From contig CM061919.1 in assembly GCA_031002005.1 (NCBI GenBank), forward strand, positions 20,097,687 to 20,161,686: a DNA stretch of 64,000 bases, given 5' to 3'. Numbering within the stretch: position 1 is the stretch's first letter; the number at the start of each line of letters is the position of its first letter. A program made the translations under genes and the position numbers. Source of the DNA: Vandiemenella viatica. Taxonomy: Eukaryota > Arthropoda > Insecta > Orthoptera > Morabidae. Shown here piece after piece: positions 57,501 to 64,000 of this stretch. The notes beneath the pieces are model-generated. The model saw only the letters and a program-made list of their open reading frames with translations, made no database searches and had not been told where the DNA came from.

Positions 57501-57905
57501 CCACCAGGGAGGGGGGGGGGGGAGAGAACGCTCCTGGTTCATTATACACAAGTTGCACTGTTAAATTCTAGTATGGTTTCCACTCTATGTATTGTATATC
57601 TAAATGTAGATATCTAAATGTAGATTACATAGATGATATCGTAATATACCGAAAACCATTAAATTTAGATACTTCTTTTTTTTCCTATCTAATTCTATTG
57701 AATAGGTTACTTTTAGATGTAATTATTATTCCTTCAAGTCTAGATATCCATTGTTAGAAAAAGTAGCAAACAATGCACTCTGAGTAAGAACAGGCAGTTC
57801 TTTATAGCTCGTGCGGTAATAAGTTGCGTCTCTTACTGCTGCTGTTTTGTTGTGCTGCGATCGTATCGTGTTGTTCATATTATAAATCTGAGTTTAATAC
57901 CTACG

Positions 57906-59695
57906 ATGTCGTCTACCAGTGCTAAGAAGAAATGCAGACAATATTCACACGAGTATTTGAAATATGGTTTTGTGCTATCTTCTGCTAATGAAACTATTCC
58001 TATGTGCTTGTTATGTGAAAAACTTTCAGCAATGATGCTATGAAGCCGGCGAAAATAAAAGACCACTTGGAAAGGATCCATTCTGATAAGAAAAACAAAG
58101 ATTTTGAGTATTTCAAAATGCTAAAAGAGAAATTGAGAATTCCGCCAAATTAAAGTACATATCTGAAGTCATCTGCTAGCGCTGATAGTGAAGGAGGACT
58201 GAGGACATCCTACAGCATCTCTCTTAACATAGCAAAGAAAGACAAACCGTACACAATTGGTGAAGAGATTATAGTACCAGCTATAAAAGATGTAATTGAA
58301 AATATTATGAAGAAAGACTCTCAACTATTTTTGAAGTGCATACCATTGAGCGCAAATACTGTGCAGCGACGTATAGAGGAAATGGCCGATGATGTGGAAA
58401 GAACTTTGACCTCTGAGCTCCAGCATTGTAAGTTTGCTATTCAACTTGACGAATCAACTTTCGGAAGTTCAAATCTTCTCATGGTTTATGTTAGGTTCCA
58501 TAGTCCATCCCTGAATGACACTGTTGATGAATTTCGTTTTGCTAAATATCTTCAAACTGATTCAAAAGGTGAGACAATTTTTTTATGTTTGCAAGATTAT
58601 TTGAACAAGCACAACATTCCTTTCGGGAATATTACTGCAGTAGCTTCTGACGGTGCACCTGCTATGGTAGGCCGTTATAGAGGATTTTTCGTCTTTCTGA
58701 AGGAAAAGGTTCCTAATGTACGTACCGTTCACTGTGTCCTACACAGGCAGCATCTTGTAGCCAAAAAATTGAGTGGCGACCTGCATGATACTCTAAAAGT
58801 GTGCATTACGTCAATTAATAAAATTAAAGCTCATCCTCTCAATTCCCGATTGTTTGCGAAGTTATGCGAAGAAAATGATGAACCTTTCAATCAATTACTT
58901 TTGCACACTGAGGTAAGGTGGTTGGCAAGATGTGATAGTTTGCAGAGGTTTGTTGACTTGTACGACTCGTCTGCAGAGTTTCTTAAGAATGTGGATCCAT
59001 TACTATATGACGAGTTAAAACAGTGCAAGAACCATCTTGTTCTATTTGGCAGATCTTTATTCGAAATTTAACGAAGTACAGAGCGTTTGCAAGGAAAAAT
59101 GTTACAATTTTTCAAGCTCGAACAATTATAATGGCCTTTCAACTAAAAATGGACCTGTTAAAATCTTCACTGGCCCGTAAAAATTTTAAATATTTTTCAA
59201 ACTTTCGACTACTAAAAGAAAATGAAGAGATACCCGACCGTGATTTGGAGATATATATTAAACTTCTCGATAAATTAAGAGAAGACTTCAAAGCACGTTT
59301 CGAAGACTTGGAGAACATGCATGTTCCTGAATGGTTTGCTTCTCAATTTGATGTTAACATAATGAAGGTAATGAACGTGGCTTAGAAGATGAACTGATTG
59401 AAATATGCGTAGATCTGGAAGCTAAAGCGTTGTTTAAAAATAAAAACCTCAGCGAAATTTGGAGCAATAACAATATTGCTACAAAATACCCCAAGCTCAT
59501 AGCAGAAGACGAATCTTTCTTACTTGCTTTCCCAATTTCGTTGAAGCTGGCTTTAGCCACGCGAACGTTATTTTAACAAAACAGAGAAACAGACCGAACT
59601 TGGAAAACCGTGGTGATTTGCGACTAAAACTTACCAATTTTCAACCGAACATCAGTAATCTTGATGCTGCCCTTCAGACCCATCCATCTCACTAA
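57906..59695 (+). pseudogene. hAT transposase (ZBED5/SCAND3-like), copy B
   Basis: MSSTSAKKKCRQYSHEYLKY starts at 57906 with the same BED-type finger. The main intact part is 58307-59071 (QLDESTFGSSNLLMVYVRFH, DGAPAMVGRYRGFFVFLKEK, HCVLHRQHLVAKKLSG). The frame breaks near 58020, 58150, 59040, 59370 and 59545. The C-terminus ends LDAALQTHPSH at 59695. Copy A is intact where copy B is broken at 59040-59545, and copy B is intact across the 7900 break of copy A, so the two lost function independently. Confidence 0.88.
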
Positions 59696-60043
59696 TATCA
59701 AAAAGGTATGTTAATGAAAACGTATGTTAACATATTTTTAATGTATTCAATAGTAGTCGTAAAATGGCAGATGTTTTTTCATCGAATATAATTTATTTAA
59801 ATTTCCAATGATTATTTTGTGTTTTAAATTTTATGAAACTTACGGTTATAGGCTAGTTTCCATCTATCTATAATTTTTTAATTATTTTTTACGATTATAA
59901 TAACAGTGTAAAATATCCCTTTTTTGTTATTGTTGGGTGGATTTTTTAAGGTGTGGGAACTATAAATACTTTCTTTGGGTTGTTATGCAAGTCTCCTTAT
60001 CGCTTAGCATCAAAAAATGCTAAAAATGATTGAAAATTTTCAT

Positions 60044-60319
60044 CAGTGGCGGATCCAGGAATTTTTCGAGCCGGGGCAAAAACTGTAGGAATGCCGCCCC
60101 TTGCAACGTTATTTGGAGCTCCCATTTTTGCCGTCTGATCCCAAGTGTCGCCACCTCGATTGTCGGCCAAACACATTGTTGTCGCCGCCCGGCGCCCAGT
60201 GTAGTAGTAGAGCTAAAAAAAAATTTCCGCGACTTAAATCGCCGCCCTTCAAACATGATTTTGCCGCCCCCTTGAAGTTGGCATCCCGGTGTACACCCCC
60301 CCCCCCAGATCCGGCACTG
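60044..60319. mobile_element. Nested miniature hAT-like element in copy B
   Basis: Ends CAGTGGCGGATCCAGG and CCAGATCCGGCACTG, with flanks ATTTTCAT and GTTTTTAT that may be a decayed duplication. Homologous to 6127-6437. Confidence 0.65.
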
Positions 60320-60415
60320 GTTTTTATTAAACGTTTAATCTGGGGGTCGATGAGAAGACAAATGTTCTATGAGGGGGTCGACGTGATAAAAAGTTTGGGG
60401 ACCCCTGGTCTAGAG

Positions 60416-60857
60416 GAAGCATGTGAAGGTCACGTAAAACTTCTGAAGATAAGAAAAAAGAAAATTGAGAAAAATGAAGAAAATCTGCAAAATGAAGATT
60501 TTAATGAAAGTATAATGAAGGATGAAGGACAATACGTAATCGAGAGAATAAAGAAAATGAATGATATATATGAAGAAGAGATGAGAAACTGGAAAAAGAG
60601 AAAGAAAGAAACAAATACTACAAGCAGATAATGCTGACCGAATTCAATGTCGGTGATTTTGTGTGGGTTAAAACAACCAAAAATCGTGTTAGATCAATGC
60701 CCAAATTAAGAAATAAATTGATATATATTGGGAGCCTTTCATAGTCAAGAATAAACCTCATCCAAATGCTTATTTGTTAGTCTACCCTGTATCAAAAAAG
60801 AGATTTGGATTGCGGAATATAGTAGATTTAAAGCTTTATAGGGCGAAGGAACACTAA
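60416..60857 (+). pseudogene. Gypsy-2 integrase C-terminal tail
   Basis: A lysine/glutamate-rich stretch (KIRKKKIEKNEENLQNEDFN) leads to a frameshift near 60630, then LTEFNVGDFVWVKTTKNRVR and, after a one-base shift at about 60735, PFIVKNKPHPNAYLLVYPVS up to a TAA at 60855-60857. This is the SH3-like and GPF/Y tail of Ty3/Gypsy integrase. Confidence 0.7.
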
Positions 60858-61239
60858 TATTATGACTGATGATCACATAGCACACACTCTTATTTGGCCA
60901 TGTATGGTATTAGATATTTCGATACATGTTCGATTTTTTTGTTGAATTGAGGCAATTTTTAATAACATAATGTATGTATTGAGTTCTAATTAAGTGGTAG
61001 TCTAATTTTAACTTTAATAATTTTTATTAATTGAATACAAAGAATATCTAAACTGATCCTGAAATACGATGAGTGTAAAATCTGAACATTATTTCGATGA
61101 AAAGATTTTGATAGACTTATTTAGTTGAGTAATTTAGTTGTTTTTGAAAATGTAACTGTGGTTGTTATTTAACATTTCGGTTTGTTGAAATCATAATTTA
61201 GTTAAATAATGATTTAACTGCTCCGAAATGGGGGGCATA
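60858..61239 (+). other. Gypsy-2 3' untranslated region and polypurine tract
   Basis: AT-rich, non-coding. GAAATGGGGGGCATA directly before the 3' LTR is a good polypurine tract for plus-strand priming. Confidence 0.7.
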
Positions 61240-61654
61240 TGTGAGATAACAACCACAGAATTAGTTACCTTGTGTATGTAATAGTTAAAATAATAAGGTG
61301 AGATGTTTAAGTTGGCTAGCGTGTAAACCAAAGATTTATTCAATGAACATCTCTGACTGTATCTTTGTTTTGTTTTACTCGTTGATATACTAGACTGGCT
61401 TAAGAAACTGTTGGTTTGAGTTTTTTTGTTAAACTTGTGAAAGTTTTAAAACACTAAGAGTACAATAAAAAGAAAATCAATGTTGAACAAAAGAAACCGA
61501 AGGAGAATTATTTTTAATGACTGATGAATTAATTTTTTTTTTAGAGAAAGGTCTGTATTAAACAACGAGGCGGCTAACGTTTGACATTTTTGGCTAAAAT
61601 CAAAAGTGCATAACGGGCCCTATTAAACTACAGAAAGTAAGTATAAACCTCGCA
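61240..61654 (+). repeat. Gypsy-2 3' LTR
   Basis: 415 bp, same ends as the 5' LTR (TGTGAGATAACAACC and CCTCGCA). The close match between the LTRs indicates fairly recent insertion. Confidence 0.93.
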
Positions 61655-61658
61655 AGTT

Positions 61659-62606
61659 GAAAAATTCACTTTTTAAACAGGCACTCGTAGATTTTTTTTA
61701 TTTTACATTGGGCCACTGAAGAGATGGCACCATTCATTGGTAATAAACTGATTAAAATTAATTTCAGGCAATGTCATTCTTTTAGTGTCACTAATAACAC
61801 AGTTGTGACTAGTATTGATGAAAGTTTATCGTGTCCAGAGCATGAAGAAGCTGACACAAAAATTATTTATCACGTATGTAATATCGATTCCCATGCAAAC
61901 ATTGTAATCAGATGTTCTGATACTGATGTTGCAGCGATAATGCTGGGTAATATGCATCATCTGAAAGATGATATTTCACACATTTGGATACTTACTGGAA
62001 CTGGAAACAACCAAAGATATATTGATTTGACCAAGATCTATGAACACTTGGGACAATCTTTGTGTAGAAGCTTACCAGGATTTCACGCTCTCACAGGATG
62101 TGATTACAATCCTGCTTTCTTCAAGAGAGGAAAACAAAGACCATTCAAAATATTAAAAAAACATCAGGAGTATCAACAAGCTTTTCTAAAATTCGGCGAG
62201 CTTGAATTATTTAGCAGTAAAGACATAAAACAAAATGTATTCAGTACAATACAAAAATTCATATGTGATGTTTACAATGTTGCGGGGATGGATGATATGG
62301 ATGCTGCTGGGCTTCAACTTTTTATTAATACATATGCAGTTTCCAATATAAATGAAGAATTCAACCGTAAAAGTATGAGAAACTTCGATGCAAGTACTCT
62401 GCCACCATGCAAAAGAGAACTACTCCAACAATTCCGTCGAGCACATTATATTGCAAGTATCTGGAGTAATGCTCATATGAAACATCCAACCACTTTCAGT
62501 CCTGAGAATAATGGGTGGCTACTGGAAGACAACCAGTATAATTTTAAATGGTTCGATGGTGATCAGTTGCCAAGTTTTGTCAGCGAGTCACTTCAAACTG
62601 AATTAG
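61659..62606 (+). pseudogene. Long-TIR transposon protein, exon 2 (second part), nuclease-like domain
   Basis: Continues after the Gypsy-2 duplication with LKNSLFKQALVDFF, a frameshift near 61710, then an intact 295-codon stretch from MAPFIGNKLIKINF. HEEADTK (61841-61861), a DTDVA block (about 61921) and LPGFHALTGCDY (62071-62106) place acidic residues as in XPG/FEN-type nucleases, a fold reported for Academ transposons. Insects and cnidarians have many proteins with the GFHALTGCD motif. The exon ends QTELG at a GGTATTA donor. Confidence 0.7.
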
Positions 62607-62683
62607 GTATTATACTTTCACTTCATATTATTTTCATGAATTTGTAGATATTCGCAACATAACTAATTTATTTGTTTTTACAG
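62607..62683 (+). other. Last intron of the long-TIR transposon gene
   Basis: 77 nt from GTATTATAC to TTTGTTTTTACAG. Splicing joins QTEL to VELNNNEDDD in frame. Confidence 0.7.
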
Positions 62684-62778
62684 TGGAATTAAATAACAAT
62701 GAAGATGATGATATTCAGATCGAAGATGGGCTTGATGAGGAAGCAGAAAATGTGGATAGTGATGACAATGAAGATTAA
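62684..62778 (+). pseudogene. Long-TIR transposon protein, last exon
   Basis: Encodes an acidic tail, VELNNNEDDDIQIEDGLDEE, and then AENVDSDDNED before TAA at 62776-62778. A short AT-rich 3' region leads to the right TIR at 63002. Confidence 0.65.
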
Positions 62779-63440
62779 TTGTTCATAATATAATTTTAAT
62801 GTTAATTTTTCATTAAATTTGTATTTAAAACCGAGATATATTAAACCATCCAACCGTTTGAAGTTTATTTTGCATAATTGTTTGGTTCGTAATTAATTTT
62901 ATAATTTGGCATTGAAATATTATTGGATCAATATAAAAAAATCATAAAGACAAATGAAGAACCAAAATTCCATACAGCTGATTTACAAAGCCAACTAATG
63001 CTCTCACTCGTGCTCATGCGCATGAATACTGGCCACGCGCTCATATTCAGAACGGAACATTTATCGTGTCTGGCAGGAACTTTGGCCCATCGGATTGGTC
63101 TGGCTGCTTACAAAATGTCTTGAAATAGTACCCCGAGCAACATATATAAAATTCAGGCTTGCTAGTATGACGTAGTTTACCTCCTTTTTTACGACCTTTA
63201 AAGCGTCTGGCTCAAGTAATGGCCCACAGGAAATGTCTGGCAATAATGAATGTTGGTTTTTAACAATATCCTGTAAAATGACGTAGGTTAGCAAGATTTT
63301 TTGGGCCCTTTAGTACCCGCTACCTCTGAAAGGGCCCCACTTCCATGCTGGCGAGTACGCATACGTTCTTAACTACATATTACTCTACTCATCCTCAAAA
63401 TTTCAGCTTTGCTAAAATGACGTAGGTCTGGGGGCTCTGG

Positions 63441-63659
63441 GATCTTGAGCTATCCTTCCAGTCGTACGCTGTCTTTCAGCCGACGTCTTGTAATAGCATT
63501 GTGGGATTGTCAAATTGTAAATATTCACTGATCGTTCTAAAAATGACGTACTCTTTGACCATTTAAGGGCTTCTATTCGTTTTGATAGTAAGAAGTGATC
63601 AAGTACGTTTTTCAAAGTTTCTGCTAATGCAAACAACGCTGTCGCCGCACGATAACAGG
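63441..63659. other. Unassigned flank of the long-TIR transposon
   Basis: No gene recognised. It ends in ACGATAACAGG, the left copy of the SINE target duplication. Confidence 0.5.
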
Positions 63660-63905
63660 ACCGAGCGTGGTGGTGTAACGGATAGCGTTCTGGCCTCGCA
63701 TTCGGGAGGACGGCGGTTCGAATCCCCGTCCGGGCATCCAGATTTGGGTTTTCCATGGTTTCCCCAAATCACTCCAGGTGAATGCCGGGATGCTTCCTTC
63801 AAAAGGCCATGGCCGAATTCCTTCCCATTCCTTGCCCCCATCCTTTCCCGTCTCTAAAGAGCGCGTTGTTAAAAAGGGACGTTAAACTGATACAAAAAAA
63901 AAAAA
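63660..63905 (+). mobile_element. tRNA-derived SINE, complete reference copy
   Basis: The head has A-box TGGTGTAACGGATAGCG and B-box GGTTCGAATCCCCG; the body has TTTTCCATGGTTTCCCCAAA and CCATGGCCGAATTCCTTCC; the tail is AACTGATAC followed by A15. An 11 bp duplication, ACGATAACAGG, lies at 63649-63659 and 63906-63916. RNA polymerase III transcription from the two boxes is expected. The intact tail and duplication make it the youngest SINE of this family in the window. Confidence 0.92.
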
Positions 63906-64000
63906 ACGATAACAGGGACCGTCTTAAGTTAATTGTTTGTTGATCAAGATTCGCACCTTGTGACTGCAAACAAGAAACACTCGTGGATTCACTCGTACTC

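Larger units (their letters stand above)
56708..60407 (+). mobile_element. hAT transposon, copy B
   Basis: 3.70 kb, ends CAGGGGTCCCCAAAG and TTTGGGGACCCCTG, perfect 8 bp duplication GTCTAGAG at 56700-56707 and 60408-60415. It has the same family and the same internal SINE and miniature element as copy A but lies in the opposite orientation. It is inserted in Gypsy-2 and is therefore younger than that element. Confidence 0.96.
52760..61654 (+). mobile_element. Gypsy-2, deleted Ty3/Gypsy LTR retrotransposon
   Basis: LTRs at 52760-53173 and 61240-61654, AGTT duplication at 52756-52759 and 61655-61658, primer-binding site, broken Gag and integrase tail, but no protease, RT, RNase H or integrase core. 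It carries hAT copy B (56708-60407); without it the element is 5.2 kb. The Gag-to-integrase-tail frame is continuous across the empty hAT site, so the pol deletion predates the hAT. It depended on a helper. Confidence 0.93.
48019..63440 (+). mobile_element. 15.4 kb long-TIR DNA transposon, probably Academ-like
   Basis: Inverted repeats of about 440-470 bp (48019-48486 and 63002-63440) share blocks such as GGGCCCTTTAGTACCCGCTA, CATTCATTATTGCCAGACA and CGCGTGGCCAGTATTCATGC. Between them one long gene with at least two introns is split by the Gypsy-2 element (52760-61654). Without Gypsy-2 and the palindromic insert the element is about 6.4 kb. Assignment to Academ rests on the nuclease-like HEEADTK...DTDVA...GFHALTGCDY protein and the cysteine-rich N-terminus; I am not certain of the superfamily. 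Confidence 0.7.

Noticed and set aside
48015..63444. Firm GATC 4 bp target duplication for the long-TIR transposon
   Set aside because: AAGATC and GATCTT on the two sides form an inverted extension, so GATC could equally be the outermost TIR bases. Left undecided.
63412..63857. Open frames of 80-114 codons on both strands
   Set aside because: They run through the SINE and the flank of the long-TIR transposon; SINEs are non-coding.

Overview
This window looks like intergenic or intronic DNA from a large, repeat-rich insect genome. No host gene could be identified with confidence. The evidence is eukaryotic throughout: tRNA-derived SINEs, two LTR retrotransposons, three classes of non-LTR or Penelope-type reverse transcriptase, rolling-circle Helitrons, and hAT, Tc1/mariner and a large long-TIR DNA transposon, together with introns bounded by GT and AG and long CA, CT and TA microsatellites. 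The SINE and Tc1 types resemble ones I associate with polyneopteran insects such as orthopterans, stick insects and cockroaches; that placement is inference from memory, not a search.

Layout. 1-5.7 kb: a Helitron end, a SINE, a Penelope RT fragment and mostly unassigned sequence with two possible short exons. 5.7-25.05 kb: one nest. A dead Tc1-like transposase is split by hAT copy A (6039-9787) and by a Helitron (9899-24708). That Helitron was later hit by a second Helitron (10256-19015), itself split by an LTR element, Gypsy-1 (10752-18601), and by a non-LTR retrotransposon on the minus strand (19271-24453). 25.7-36.6 kb: a deleted Tc1 element, a foldback element, a deleted hAT, a SINE, a complete mariner-type element with an intact transposase (32162-34452), and Helitron remnants including a Pif1-type helicase tail. 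37.3-47.6 kb: a minus-strand CR1/jockey-like RT split by an 8.0 kb Helitron composite (38811-46851) that carries a second non-LTR retrotransposon (39083-44140). 48.0-63.4 kb: a 15.4 kb long-TIR transposon with a multi-exon, probably Academ-like transposase, split by a second deleted LTR element, Gypsy-2 (52760-61654), itself split by hAT copy B (56708-60407). A SINE with intact target duplications closes the window.

The most interesting observation is a relation between two element classes. The small Helitron family carries an internal tRNA-like module with A-box and B-box motifs. Two clearly diverged non-LTR retrotransposons (APE endonuclease, L1/Tx1-like RT, CCHC ORF1) are both inserted in that module, at essentially the same position and in the same orientation relative to it, in two separate Helitron copies about 15-20 kb apart. 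The 3' tail of one holds serial A-tracts alternating with further copies of the target motif; the 3' tail of the other holds a tRNA-Gln-like sequence. Together this suggests a retrotransposon lineage specific for tRNA genes or tRNA-like sequences that uses Helitron-borne decoys as landing sites.

Many insertions can be dated relative to each other because removing the inner element restores the outer one: perfect 8 bp duplications for three hATs, 4 bp AGTT for both Gypsy elements, and an in-frame RT across the empty Helitron site. Nearly all coding regions are frameshifted. The clear exceptions are the mariner transposase (32968-34047) and the Gypsy-1 Gag (12693-14525).
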